A DNA stretch of 64,000 nucleotides from Sesamia nonagrioides (GCA_017933935.1 JADWQK010000141.1:62001-126000), one strand, 5' to 3'; positions 1 through 10,816 are shown, counted from the stretch's first letter. A program made the numbers and translations. The notes: generated from the letters alone by a model not told the origin.

Positions 1-534
1 TCTCAATGAGTGAAAGTCGTTGATAACGATAGACAGTTTTTTTTATAACGAATTCTTCAAATTCTTGGTACGGTGTTATAAATATGTATAATATTATATG
101 CTTAGGTATAATATTTTAAATAAATGTCCGGGGTCAGTGAACTTGTCTGTCGCAACGCTAAAATCTTGATTATTGCGTATTTCGTTTTCTCTTTGGCCTT
201 CTCACGGCGGTGGCAAAATGCAGCTTAGAAATATAAAGCGGATTTATGTAGCTCACCATATAGGCTGATAATGTTCCTCCTGATCGAACACAGGCCTCCT
301 TTCAGTGCGAGTAATCCACTACAGAGGTCTAGTGTGGCTTGGTAGATGCCACACGTTATCGAATTGGTTTTAGGACATAATAATTTTTTTTTTTTCACCA
401 TTTCGAGAGCAGTGGTGATGAACAATATAAACAAAGTACCTACTTGTGTAGGCTCGACTCGACCACTCGTTACGGCCATTACCATTGAGCTACCACTGAT
501 CCTAGGTATCCCTCTTTTTGTTTTGGTTGCGAAA

Positions 535-720
535 TCATCAAATGACCTCTCCCGCTCTGGGTGAAGCAGAAGGGCGTGTCAGACTTTTACTGACTAAAAC
601 CCACACGTGTCTTCACTTGCTTCACTCTTACGATACCCATGGGAGAATATGGGTTGGTACTATTCTAAGCCCGGTACCGCACGGTACCACACATCCGTCT
701 TCAAGCAAATCTAATCTAAA
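535..720 (+). repeat. Interspersed repeat containing the CTCCCGCTCTGGGTGAAG block
   Basis: Shares the block TGACCTCTCCCGCTCTGGG...AGACTTTTACTGACTAAAACC with copies near 40.6-41.2 kb and 61.37-61.44 kb. The class is unknown. Confidence 0.6.
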
Positions 721-905
721 ATTGAATAGAATAGAATACTCTTTATTATTAATTTATATAGTGTACCTACATAACACTATATAAATTACATAACATAAAT
801 ATAAAGATTTTACAAAGGGTGACACGATGGGCGGTCTGATCGCTAAGAGCGATCTTTTACAGACAACCTTTGGATGGAATAGTAAGGGGAAGGAGAGAGA
901 AATAA
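720..905 (-). repeat. LINE-type 3' tail ending in (TATTC)n
   Basis: On the - strand it ends ...AATAAAGAGTATTCTATTCTA. Related pieces occur at 45398-45462 (-) and 51160-51290 (+). Consistent with 3' ends of a LINE family. Confidence 0.5.
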
Positions 906-948
906 TTTAAGTAGTTTACAGTGTACTGTTTACATAGCTTATTGACTA

Positions 949-1177
949 CTAGCTTTCCGCCCGCGGCTTCGCCCGCGTAGAGTTCGGTTATATCGCGCTT
1001 TTTGGATTTCCCTCGGGAATATCAATTTTTTCCGGGATAAAAGGTAGTCTAAACCTTCCTTAAGATTCACTCTATCTATTAAAAAAAACCGCGTCAAAAT
1101 CCGTTGCGTAGTTTTAAAGATCTAAGCATACATACGGACATACAGCGAAAGCGACTTTGTTTTATACTATGTATTGA
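949..1177 (-). mobile_element. Short non-autonomous Helitron
   Basis: On the - strand it ends GCGGGCGAAGCCGCGGGCGG then AAAGCTAG|T, giving the CGCGG/CCGCG hairpin about 10 bp before CTAG. The 5' end is probably TCAATACATAGTATAAAAC (GA at 1176-1177 on +). The inner sequence differs from the GTCT-repeat subfamily. Confidence 0.7.
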
Positions 1178-1770
1178 TATTGATAAGAAAGTCAAAGTGA
1201 GGAGGGTCTCCATAGCCAAAATCGAAACTTTGAAAGCTTAACAAACTATGCAGTCTATACTGGTGCATTAAATACAAGATGCTACGAAGTTATTTAATAA
1301 AATCACCGTAACAGTCAACAATGCACAGACCTTGCCCATCTAAGAAACAAGTTCTAGAAAAGGTATCGTATTGTGACGTCAATATAAGCAGACTAGCTGT
1401 AGGTTTACTTCCGTGGATTTTACTACCTGTGTGCCAAATTTAATCTAAATCAGATCAGTTTTTGCGTGAAAGCGTAATAAACGTCCATTTATAGGTACTA
1501 ACAGTATGTGAGTTGTGATGGACGTTTGGCGACGATGGATGTTCGCATTTATACTACTAGTGGGATCGATTTTTTTTTCTTTTTTTTAAGTGATGACTGT
1601 TACGTTCTCTTGTCCACTTATCTCTTTTGCTGTGCAAGGCAATATTTATGAGGTTCTTTTAATGAGGTTTTTTGGCAAGTATTTACCACTTAAGCGGACA
1701 TTGGAGTGCAATAAAGAATTTAATATACTGAGAGAGCAGAAATGGCTTAGTGATATCAGAAACGTATATA
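1178..1770. other. No gene recognised
   Basis: AT-rich sequence between the first Helitron and the MITE at 1771. The only ORF (1590-1781) is short and has no recognisable domain. Confidence 0.5.
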
Positions 1771-2150
1771 CAGTATGTTAACTAACAGAGGGCGTTCCCG
1801 TTAACCCGAAATAGTATAGCATACATACATGCTAAAAAACATATTTCCATTCGAAAACAAAATGTTTTAAAATTTTTTCCAATATGAAAATATTCAATAA
1901 AAATTTTAAATTGACATATAAAAAAAACACACTGTACACGCGAACATGAAAGACGGCAACGTCGCAATTTATTTATACATGACGACTACTATTTTGATTT
2001 AAAACAGGAGGTTTCAAATTTATTTCCAATTAGAATTTTTTTTATTCGGATTTTTTATGCTTATTTTTCTATGCTGATAATTTTATTTTAATCTATTAAT
2101 GATATATATTAACGAGTTTAAGGGAACGCCCTCTGTTATTTAACATACTG
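1771..2150. mobile_element. MITE with 29-bp inverted repeats and TA/TATA target site
   Basis: Ends match as inverted repeats: CAGTATGTTAACTAACAGAG at the left, and its near-complement ending CATACTG at 2150 (28 of 29 bases match). TATA flanks both ends. A CAGT-type start next to TA suggests a Tc1/mariner-type origin. No coding capacity. Confidence 0.8.
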
Positions 2151-2454
2151 TATAATTTATTTTATAACCATTGCTCTCATAAATGGTAAAAGAATATATC
2201 GTAAAGAAACCGACATGTCCTTGGTCCAAAAATTAGAAAACATGTGACATCTCTACCAGCCTGCACTGGGCCCGCCTGGTGGGTGGATGCCGGTCAAATG
2301 ATGATTTTCCATCTTAAAAAAACCGGTATTGTTTTTTTTAATAAATTGTTTGATTATGCGTACTTAATGTATGCAAGAACACATACTCTTTGTACGCGAA
2401 AAAAATACTAATATAATGCGAACTTTTTTACCCGACTGCCAGGAGGGTTATGTT

Positions 2455-2745
2455 TTTAGCTCCTATCTTGTATGTATTATTCTTTATTACCTAGTATCTC
2501 TAGAACCGCTGAACGGATTTTCACATTTGAGGTATCGTTAGATTTGACTTAATTGCCCAACTGCTACTAGATAGGTGACATTTTAAAAAATCCAAAATGG
2601 CGGATGTATGACGCCATATTGTGATATATGAAGAAATAAATTTCTACCAAGCATATCGAGTGGGATATCAAAATGAAGGATTTTAAACACTGATTCTAAA
2701 TATGTATATAACTTAATATTAAATGGAACAAATAAAAGAATTACA
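2455..2745 (+). repeat. Interspersed repeat A, copy 1
   Basis: Shares CTAGAACCGCTGAACGG, the AAAATGGCGGATGT...TGACGCCAT block and a terminal AATATTAAATGGAAC with 4066-4325. Probably a retroelement piece; class uncertain. Confidence 0.55.
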
Positions 2746-2969
2746 TGTTTTTTTTATGCCAAGCATATCGAGTTAGGTATCAAAATTAAGGATTTTAATC
2801 ACTGATTATAATAAAAATATTGATTCTAAATATTTTTTATATAAAAAAGTCTTTCAATATAAAATTGCCGTTTAATAGGAAAAAAATCTTTTGTATTAAT
2901 TGAAGTAATTACCCATGCAATCAATGTATTTTTGCCAACACAGTGGCAGTTTATTGATTCTTAAAGAAA

Positions 2970-3436
2970 TCAGCTGGACGAGAGGCAAGTGGCAGTCTCC
3001 GAATGGGGCAATGCCAAACTTGTAGCATTACCACTACGCAGAAAGCAGTTGAAGCCAGGAAAACTTCCACAAGCGGTATTTGTGGAGCTCGATAACACAA
3101 GTATAACAGGGAACCTACCTAGTATTGGAGTCTGGATCCAGCCTCGTGCTACAGAATTTGATGCTTTACGTGGTAAAGGCAAGATTGAGCGACGAATGTT
3201 TCCCTTAATTTTATGCTGGGCAGTGACGGTGCATAAACTACAGGTCACAACTTTAGACCCAGCAGTTGTAAATTTAAGTAGAAACTTATTTGCAAAGGTC
3301 AAGCTTACGTTGCTTTGAGTAGAGTGAGGACTCTTTCCGGACTTGATATCAGTTTTCTTAACCCTAACAAATTGCTAAATCAAGCACATGACATAAACTC
3401 ATTTAAGGAATTAATCCGGTTACGTAATATTTCTTA
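2970..3436 (+). pseudogene. PIF1-like helicase C-terminal fragment, frameshifted
   Basis: Reads LPQAVFVELDNTSITGN, IERRMFPLILCWAVTVHKLQ and TTLDPAVVNLSRNLFAK, the C-terminal helicase motifs of PIF1/Helitron-type helicases. At about 3297 one base is missing; the shifted frame continues GQAYVALSRVRTLSGLDISF to a stop near 3436. Upstream domains are absent. It differs clearly in sequence from the helicase at 20.5 kb, so it comes from another Helitron lineage or a captured PIF1-like gene. Confidence 0.75.
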
Positions 3437-3901
3437 ACTAAAAAGACATAAATTTATTAATAATTAAATAAACAAAAAAACCACTTGCATGGATAACAAT
3501 GACAATTAAAAATCAACTGAAAAGTTTAAAACAAGATGAAAATTCAATGATAAGGCATTTAAAAAAAATAACAATGATAAACCCAGAAACCTACATTGAA
3601 ACAGTACCAAACCTATGTACAGACGACATCACATCAAGCTACTACAATCTGTCAGATTTCCTTATTAGATTTTCAACTTTATCTCTACAGCATTAAGGCT
3701 CTATGTTGATTGGAAATATCTGACCGTTTGGGGTAGCTTGACCTGCTGTCGTCAGTACCTACGTAATTAATGTACACTTAGAAATTTCAGCACAAAAGTC
3801 AGTCAGTTTCAATTTTTTGCAAAATTATAAACAGAATTACATTCGGAGGCATGCACAAAGCGCGTATCTTGTACATATGAATGTATGTAATATTCTTTAA
3901 G

Positions 3902-4060
3902 ACGCAGCGTAGGGAGACCCCCAACAAGGTGGACCGATGACCTGGTGAAGGTCGCGGGAAGCCGATGGATGCGGGCAGCACAAGACCGGTCATCGTGGAA
4001 AGCCTTGGGGGAGGCCTTTGTCCAGCAGTGGACATCTATAGGCTGAGGAAGAAGAAGGAA
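3902..4060 (+). pseudogene. RTE-type LINE ORF C-terminus and tail
   Basis: Translates as TRWTDDLVKVAGSRWMRAAQ followed by DRSSWKALGEAFVQQWTSIG and a stop, the usual C-terminus of lepidopteran RTE-like endonuclease/reverse transcriptases. The GAAGAAGAAG tail follows. Confidence 0.7.
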
Positions 4061-4065
4061 GAAGA

Positions 4066-4325
4066 ATATTCTTTATTATCTTGTATCTCCAGAACCGGCT
4101 AACGGATTTTCACATTTGAGACATCTGCATTGTTAGATTTGTCTTAGACGGAGACATTAAAAAAAAAAAAAAAATGGCGGATGTTTGACGCCATAATTAT
4201 GAGGTAATTTTTATTAACCAAACTTATCGAATTGGTTTTAAAATGAAGGATTTAAAATACTCATTAGAAAATATGTATATAACGTGCACTTTTAATATTA
4301 AATGGAACGATGAAAAAAGAAATTA
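4066..4325 (+). repeat. Interspersed repeat A, copy 2
   Basis: Homologous to 2455-2745, including TGGCGGATGTTTGACGCCAT, with an A-run in place of one segment. Confidence 0.5.
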
Positions 4326-4702
4326 AATATTTTTTTTAAGTTTTCCAACATAAGAAACATAATTTGTTAAAACTAAAAAGATAGAAATAAAAATATTATT
4401 TAAAAACAAAAAGCCCGCCAAATATATAATTATAGTTTTCGTTCTTAGCTAGATAAACAAGTATTCCATAGAACAGTCCCCCAACTGCGATTGTTCAACT
4501 TGGTTCTACCTTTTCAGTTCGTTAGAGTTTTATGCAGGCGGGTTTTTTGTTTTTGAATAATATTTTTATTTATAACCGTTTCCACTACAATCCACCAGAA
4601 GCACGTGAATCATTCCCGCCCGGCCAATGACAGCGAGTCGAAGCTTTCGCTACGCACTGAATGTATTAAATAATTATTATTAATCTATATCTTCACAATA
4701 AA

Positions 4703-5097
4703 CGACAGCCACCGTGGCGTAGCGGTAGCTGACGCGGCCGCTGCGCAAGGTGGCGCGGGTTCGGTCCCCGCACAGCGCAAGTATTTGTATGCATGAATAT
4801 GAATATTTGCACTGGTCTGGTCGTGCCTCGGAAAGAACGTTAAGCCGTTGGGCCCGGTTGCCATACGAACATCTAGTGGCAGTCGTTACGGGTTGTTGGA
4901 GCCCTCAAAAGTCCAACAATTGATCTAACTGCAATGCTTTGATGTCACCTTCGGGTTGTGGAGGTTAGACGGCAGTCGCTTCACGGAAAATGTCGAAGTT
5001 TAGCCATAGCAGCAGTTGGACTGGTAAAAGCGGACCCCAGACTCCAAAGCTGAAAAGACTTCGGATGCGACTGGGATTAACGCTGGGATGATGATGA
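4703..5097 (+). mobile_element. SINE-1, full length, with 17-bp target duplication
   Basis: Begins with a tRNA-like head: A box-like GTGGCGTAGCGGTAG and B box GGTTCGGTCCCC. The body follows from GTATTTGTATGCATGAATAT, and the end is GATGATGATGA. The 17-bp sequence TATATCTTCACAATAAA occurs directly before (4686-4702) and after (5098-5114), giving the exact insertion. Other copies: 41424-41818, 18447-18775 and 63776-63917. Confidence 0.9.
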
Positions 5098-5134
5098 TAT
5101 ATCTTCACAATAAAACCGTAATTGCATTAATATA

Positions 5135-5531
5135 CAACGTGTAACATAAAGGGTATATACTTATCAAAGGCATGGCATCTTTACATGATATCAAACGATA
5201 TTGGAAGGGTTTTTTAATCCTATCTCTTTACGTTAGGAAGTTATGAGGAAAAACACCGCCTGTGATAGGCTACTATCATACTAGTCGCACAGAGATATTG
5301 AAGACATTTATCGGATTTTTGCAAGTAACGTGACGGGTAACGAGTAGTTATTAACGTATGTAGTTTGCTGCCACGTTTGTTATGATTTGATTTTAAGAAA
5401 CACATGAAACCGAAACTTTGGTACCAATTTTTTGAGTATTTTATTTTGAGTTGAAACCCTTCCGATATCGTTTGATATCATTTAAAGATGCCATTCCCTT
5501 GGTATGTATATACCCTTTTTGTTACACGTTG
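5135..5531. mobile_element. MITE with ~78-bp inverted repeats and TA target site
   Basis: The ends CAACGTGTAAC (5135) and GTTACACGTTG (ending 5531) open long inverted repeats of about 78 bp with few mismatches, including GATATCAAACGATAT. TA flanks both sides. No ORF. A single related arm lies near 53424-53470. Confidence 0.8.
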
Positions 5532-5571
5532 TAGAACATTCTGTATATGTTCAACTATAAAAAATTACATA

Positions 5572-5625
5572 CCTAAAGTTATTTTCCATAGTTCTGGGCC
5601 CAGAACTGTGGAAACTAACTTTAGG
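5572..5625. repeat. 54-bp imperfect palindrome centred on GGGCCC
   Basis: The left half CCTAAAGTTATTTTCCATAG and the right half pair with 2-3 mismatches around GGGCCC. No flanking duplication seen. Confidence 0.7.
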
Positions 5626-6720
5626 ATTCTCTCGTTCAAAAACTAAACTAATTTTTAAGTCTGTGCATCTTTTTCTTTCCATTTCAGGAAAGGACAGAAA
5701 ATAAAATTTAGTTTAGTTCTGTCAAATTAAGATACTACATACTTAGACAGTTTAGACACAATTAAAAACATGGCGACTAAAAATGCGTCAATTTACGTCA
5801 AGCGCAGACTGATTTGACAGGTGTAAAATAAGATTTATTTTCTGTCATTTTTCTAAAGAAATAGAGAAAAAAGAAGATGGATGGAACTTAAATTTTGTTT
5901 AGTTGGTGGACAATGGAATATGTGCTTTAAATTATTTTTTATAAGTTATGAGAAAGCGGGCCGCTTGCTTTATGGACAGAATTCGAAACACGAAAAATGT
6001 TATTATCCAGGCTGTGTATGATGCATGTAAATTTAGTGTAGCTGACATCTAATTAACTTATTGTAATCATAAAATTAGCACTTTATTTTAAAATTTATTC
6101 TAATTAATAACAATATAGTAGTTTATTAGTTAATTTATTGTTTATTGCATTATTAATTTATTTGACATTGAATTTAATTTTATTTGACATTTTCTACCAT
6201 GAATTTATTTATTTTTATGATTTATATATTTGATGCGATGTCAACTATAACTTATTGTGTAGAATGTTTAATGAAAGTGTTTACTGTATTTTTTATTCTT
6301 TTTTCTTAGTTTGTATTTGTATTATTTTGCTTGTGTAAAGTTATGGGTCTTGCCTGAAATAAATCATTATTATTATAAATGTATGTGAAAATTGGTAACC
6401 ACTTCCTTATTGTTAAGGTCAGTGTGGTGAAGCCGGTATCACAAGGCCTTAGGGATGTCTTTTCTGCGTTGTCCCGTTGGTCTGATTTTTACGCTATTTG
6501 TTTCATGACACACGGTCATAGATCAAGTACTACGCACATTGGATGCGATGTGACCACGCGACCATGTCTGAAGCACTTCTTAATCACCTACTGACTTACG
6601 AGCTTAGATTTTAACGTTGGACTACGATGCCTAATAATGCACAATGAAAATGTATGATGGTATGATTTTTTGTTTTAGTCTTAACATAACGTGATGAGAA
6701 TTGAATACTTATTCTTTATT
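5626..6720. other. No gene recognised; AT-rich, ends like a retroelement tail
   Basis: Mostly AT-rich. The segment ending GAAATAAATCATTATTATTA (near 6357-6377) resembles a polyadenylated 3' tail followed by an ATT microsatellite. The ORF at 6379-6594 has no recognisable domain. Confidence 0.4.
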
Positions 6721-6732
6721 ATGCACCCCATA

Positions 6733-6947
6733 AAGAAATATAAGAGATTGTAGTAGATTCTAAGTATATCTTAGACACCAATGACTGAAGGTGAAGGAAA
6801 ACATCTTGAGGAATCCTGGACTTTAAGTCTGAAATCGCCAACCCGCATTGAGCAAGCGTGGTGATTACGCTCAATCCTTCTTTGTATGAAAGGAGACCTG
6901 TGCCCAGCAGTGGGACGATAAAAAGGTTGATAATGGTGATGATGATG
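6733..6947 (+). mobile_element. SINE-2, 5'-truncated, with 12-bp target duplication
   Basis: Contains the SINE-2 3' half (CACCAATGACTGAAGGTGAA ... GCCCAGCAGTGGGACGATAA, then GATGATGATG). ATGCACCCCATA flanks it at 6721-6732 and 6948-6959. The tRNA-like head is missing. Confidence 0.8.
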
Positions 6948-6963
6948 ATGCACCCCATATACA

Positions 6964-7175
6964 TCCTTACTAATATTACAAATGGGAAAGTAAGTTTGTT
7001 TGCATGTTTGTTCCGCTTTCACGCCGTAACTACTGAATGGATTGCTTTGAAATTTTGCAGACGTACGTAGTTAGAAGTCCGGATTAATAGGGTACTTTTT
7101 ATCGAGCTATTATTTTATTTAAAAAGCGCGATATAATTGAACTTCACGCGGGCAAAGCCGCGGGCGGAAAGCTAG
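6964..7175 (+). mobile_element. Short non-autonomous Helitron
   Basis: Starts TCCTTACTAATATTACAAAT and ends in hairpin CGCGGGCAAAGCCGCGGGCG then GAAAGCTAG|T. The interior has GCTTTCACGCCGTAACTACT. It sits directly beside the SINE-2 copy. Confidence 0.8.
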
Positions 7176-7694
7176 TGGCAGTATTTAGAAGAAAAATTTA
7201 AAATATGTAGATTTTTTTGAAGAATTTGTGACTTCTTCTTCAGCCAATAGAGGTCCACTGCTGGACAAATTCCTACCCCAAGACTTTCATTATTTTGGGG
7301 TGGATGTAGTGATTATGTTTATGTAATACCTGAGCATTCAATAATGGTCCTTATTAAACCTATACTTATACCATTAAATCCTATTCAAGTATTGTATTTA
7401 TCGTGAAATCGCATGGCTACTCATTAAGTCCTAATTCCGCTCCGCGTGCGTGCTATCTGACAATTTCTTCTCGTTCACAAGCACTATTTACCTGATTATT
7501 ATTTCCATTTACTCATTAAGTGTTTGCTACAGGATCCTACTGTAACGTTATGGTGAAATGAATGGTACGTTACACGAACGACCCTAATGTCAAAATTATA
7601 CTGTTGACTATTTAGCTGCTAATTGACTGAGAAATACCTATAGCCTTTAAATACTTCGTCGTCTATACCTTACGTACCACCCAGGGGCAGAGAC

Positions 7695-8238
7695 TAGGGT
7701 TGCCAACCGTATTCTAAAATAGAGTATTGTCCTCTAAATCATATAGGCGTACTCTATAATCTATAACACTAATAGAGTACGATAAAATACTCTTCTTTAG
7801 AAAATGTTTACAAAACTAGTGCACGTCTGTAATAATATGCAAAAATCCGTTGCAGAAAAATGGCTATTTATTTTTTAAAAATGTCCTGAAGAATTTGATT
7901 GTTTAAAAAAAAATGATTAGCTATTTATACTCTCTGTTCCCGCCACTTCAGCATTTACTGAAAGAGTCTCTTCGTGGTGAGAAGAGAAAAACAGAGCTTC
8001 ATTGAATTTGATTAAAAAATGAGCTCTTGATATGTATAAATTTAGAGTTGGAATGTTTGGACTCGTACAATTCCTTTAGAAAAATGAAAAATTGTTATGT
8101 GCTGCAAAAGGTCCAAAAAAGAATACCTTTTTAAAAGTACAAAATAAATTATACTCTTTTTTGTAAGTCCGCGTTCTTTATTTACCTCCTTTAAAATCAG
8201 ATATACTTTATTTCTTCTAAAAAAAGTTGGCAACCCTA
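7695..8238. mobile_element. hAT-like MITE, 544 bp, 8-bp target duplication
   Basis: Inverted ends TAGGGTTGCCAAC (7695-7707) and GTTGGCAACCCTA (8226-8238) match exactly. The flanks GCAGAGAC (7687-7694) and GTAGAGAC (8239-8246) agree at 7 of 8 bases, the hAT duplication length. The AT-rich interior does not code. Confidence 0.82.
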
Positions 8239-8246
8239 GTAGAGAC

Positions 8247-8565
8247 TAAACAAGTGCGGCACTGTATCAACCAGAGCGAACCATTTGCTGCGTCCCGCTG
8301 TACCAGTGACGCCGCTGTATGTATCCAGGCTGCATTACTCTACAAAATCCGAGGACGTTGTGGAGTACATACAGATCAAGACGAGAAGGACTTTGGGGGT
8401 TGCAAGGTTGGAGTCTCGACACACCGTGAACTTTAATTCCTTTGTGGTGGGAGTGCCAACTGAGAATCTCGAAAAATTCATGACTCCAGAATTTTTTAGA
8501 TTCCGTGGCCGGATACCTGACACACGCGATACACGACGCCGACGCTGCAAAATAATCGTTTATAA
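8247..8565 (+). pseudogene. Retroelement ORF1-type domain fragment
   Basis: The frame from 8285 gives PLYVSRLHYSTKSEDVVEYI, then RLESRHTVNFNSFVVGVP and FFRFRGRIPD, resembling the RRM-like region in ORF1 proteins of some insect LINEs. Family assignment is from memory of such proteins and is uncertain. Upstream and downstream parts are missing; a Helitron follows at 8630. Confidence 0.5.
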
Positions 8566-8629
8566 AGATAAATATGTAGGTATACTATATTCCATGTTTG
8601 TTTTTATTGTATGTTGTAATATAGTATTA

Positions 8630-8861
8630 CTAGCTTTCCGCCCGCGGCTTCGCCCGCGTGGAGTCGGTTATATCGCGCTTTTTAGATTTCGTTCGGGAAT
8701 ATCATTTTTTTCCGGGATAAAAAGTAGCCTATGTTCTTTCTCAGGGTCTAAAGATTGTCTGTGCCAAATTTCATCAAAATCTGTTGAGGGGTTTAAGCGG
8801 GAAAGCGTAACAGACAGACAGACAGACAGAGTTACTTTCGCATTTATAATATTAGTATGGA
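8630..8861 (-). mobile_element. Short non-autonomous Helitron (GTCT-repeat subfamily)
   Basis: On the - strand it begins TCCATACTAATATTATAAAT, has a GTCTGTCTGTCT run, and ends with the CGCGG/CCGCG hairpin and AAAGCTAG|T. A flanking A and T are present. Confidence 0.85.
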
Positions 8862-8871
8862 TTATATTTTA

Positions 8872-9088
8872 CTAGCGGCCGCCAGCGACTTCGTTCGCGT
8901 GGAGTTAGTTATGCTCCGCTCCTATTGGTCGTAGCATGATGTTAGATAGCCTAAAGCCTTCTTGAATGAATGGGCTATCCAACGCCAAAAGAATTTTTCA
9001 AATCAAACCTGTAGTTTCTGAGATTAGCGCGTTCAAACAAACAAACATACGAACAAACAAACTCTTCAGCTTTATATATTAGTATAGA
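8872..9088 (-). mobile_element. Short non-autonomous Helitron, second subfamily
   Basis: On the - strand it starts TCTATACTAATATATAAAGC, contains GAAGAGTTTGTTTGTTCG, and ends GCGAACGAAGTCGCTGGCGG then CCGCTAG|T. It lies 10 bp from the previous Helitron. Same family as 37004-37215 and 48795-48999. Confidence 0.85.
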
Positions 9089-9600
9089 TTAAGGGCCTTT
9101 GTTGCCTCAGCCAAATAAATAATAATTAAATTTCACTTAATGTAACAAAAAAAAGTTTATATTCTTCTTTTTGAGAAGTTGATAATTTAGTGAAATATAT
9201 TTTTTTTACATTTTTAGGGCTATAACATAGGTATCAAATGATTTGCATCGGCATTTTCCTTATAAGGTCTGTCCCAAGCACAAGGGACAGGTTTAGAGAT
9301 GCGTCATATAAAACAAGTTTTCCCCCTCATAAAAATCATACAAAAAATCTCTTGTAAACAAAGTTTTTTGTTTAATTAAAATGATACTGATAATAAAAAG
9401 CTTTATGGGAAAGTCTTCGATATCGAGAAGTAAGCATATGCGTTAATTACCTGTGGCAATATACCTAACGCTCTGTCATATCTCTACCTTTTTTTTGTAG
9501 TGTGGCACTAGTTATGACCTTGTGCCAATTTCAAGTAAAATAAAAATTTTCAAAAGTTCTCCTTTTATTCTTTTTTGGCTTCGCGCGGTTTTTGCCTTTA
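9089..9600. other. No gene recognised
   Basis: AT-rich sequence with poly-A and poly-T runs and no domain-bearing ORF. Confidence 0.5.
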
Positions 9601-9746
9601 GCCAATATCACGTAATGAATTATTCATGTCGAAAAAGACGGCCGCGTGAACCGTCTTACGAGGGAGGTTTGAAGCAAAGTCATGATGTGGCCACTATGCA
9701 GCGATATTTCACTGTTCTTTATGAATTATTTACTGAATGCACTTTA

Positions 9747-9777
9747 TCCATACTAATATTATAAATGCGAAAGTAAC

Positions 9778-9822
<45 letters not shown>

Positions 9823-10003
9823 TACGCTTTCCCGCTTAAACCTCTCAACCGATTTTGATGAAATTTAGCACAGACAATCTTTAGACCCTGAGAAAGAACA
9901 TAGGCTACCTTTTATCCCGGAAAAATTTGATATTCCCGAGGGAAATCTAAAAAGCGCGATATAACCGAACTCCACGCGGGCGAAGCCGCGGGCGGAAAGC
10001 TAG
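9747..10003 (+). mobile_element. Short Helitron inserted in repeat X
   Basis: Starts TCCATACTAATATTATAAAT, has GTCT repeats (9779-9822) and ends with the CGCGG-GCGAAG-CCGCG hairpin and AAAGCTAG. Alignment of the flanks with the empty paralogues gives the same borders as the motif-based calls. Confidence 0.9.
9779..9822. repeat. (GTCT)n microsatellite inside a Helitron
   Basis: About eleven uninterrupted GTCT units. Other copies of the element carry 2-5 units, so the tract is probably variable. Confidence 0.9.
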
Positions 10004-10205
10004 TACTACATAAATCGCATTTATTTAGAAAACGACACTATAAATAGTTTTAAAAGTCCAATGAAAAATGCGCGTGACACTCATCTTAGCTTTCCCGTCA
10101 AAACTCTAAAGGAAAGTCTTCGATATCAATAAGCTTTATCATTTATCTCTACCTTCATTCAAATAAAAGTTAGCCTCACAGACCTACTAGGAGGATACTT
10201 GGTTA

Positions 10206-10254
10206 GCCTCAACAATTATTTCAACGCAACTTGCGCTGGAATAATTGTTGAGGC
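10206..10254. repeat. Hairpin with 15-bp perfect outer stem
   Basis: GCCTCAACAATTATT (10206-10220) pairs with 10240-10254. Pairing continues inward with one wobble and one mismatch to a 5-nt loop. No flanking duplication. Confidence 0.75.
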
Positions 10255-10770
10255 AAATCAACTCAGTATAATCAATGAACTGTATTCGTGTTTAAACAAT
10301 TTTAACGTTTCTTCAACAAGACATAGTCGTAATTACCTCCCCATTCATTAATATCAGGTTGGACAGCATTACCAGTCCGTATCCGATGTGTCAGGTTGTG
10401 CACAGCATTCCAGGCTGTATTTTATTTTTAGCTTTGAAAATAATCGACCGTTTGAAACGAGATGGGACTAAAATAAGTTGCAGATACGAGGTACATATAC
10501 AATCTCTCATATTTCTTTATTCGATTTTCAACTTTATTGCTCAAGCATTAATGTTCAATATTGATTGGAAATATTTGACAGTTTAGGGTAGCTTGACATT
10601 CGTACATAGCGGACAACCTAAGCAGCTGCTTCCATTAGTCGTTGAGCGGCAAACAAAGGTATAATAATTTTTAAAATGAAATTCTTTTACGTTCTGTAAA
10701 GTACTGCAGTAGGAAGGAGTTAAATGGGAGAAAGCCATTTCGTTACGCGTCGAATGCTTGGATTTCATTT

Positions 10771-10775
<5 letters not shown>

Positions 10776-10814
<39 letters not shown>
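10776..10814. repeat. (GA)n microsatellite
   Basis: Uninterrupted run of about 19 GA units. Confidence 0.95.

Positions 10815-10816
<2 letters not shown>

Larger units (their letters stand above)
9607..10115 (-). repeat. Repeat X, interrupted by a Helitron
   Basis: The two halves (9607-9746 and 10004-10115) match uninterrupted copies at 49560-49800 and, inverted, 42370-42640. Common blocks are GATATTTCACTGTTCTTTAT and AGTCCAATGAAAAATGCGCG. Confidence 0.75.

Noticed and set aside
4703..4775. tRNA-like sequence with A and B boxes
   Set aside because: It is the head of a 395-bp SINE with a target duplication and recurs at 41.4 kb. The same applies to the heads at 13290, 17998, 18334 (-) and 36170. 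None folds as a complete tRNA gene by eye.
9779..9822. Regular GTCT repeats as a possible CRISPR-like array
   Set aside because: There are no spacers. It is a simple microsatellite inside a Helitron in a eukaryotic genome.
10206..10254. Hairpin as a microRNA precursor
   Set aside because: The loop is only about 5 nt and the stem about 22 bp, short for an animal pre-miRNA. I kept it as a plain inverted repeat.
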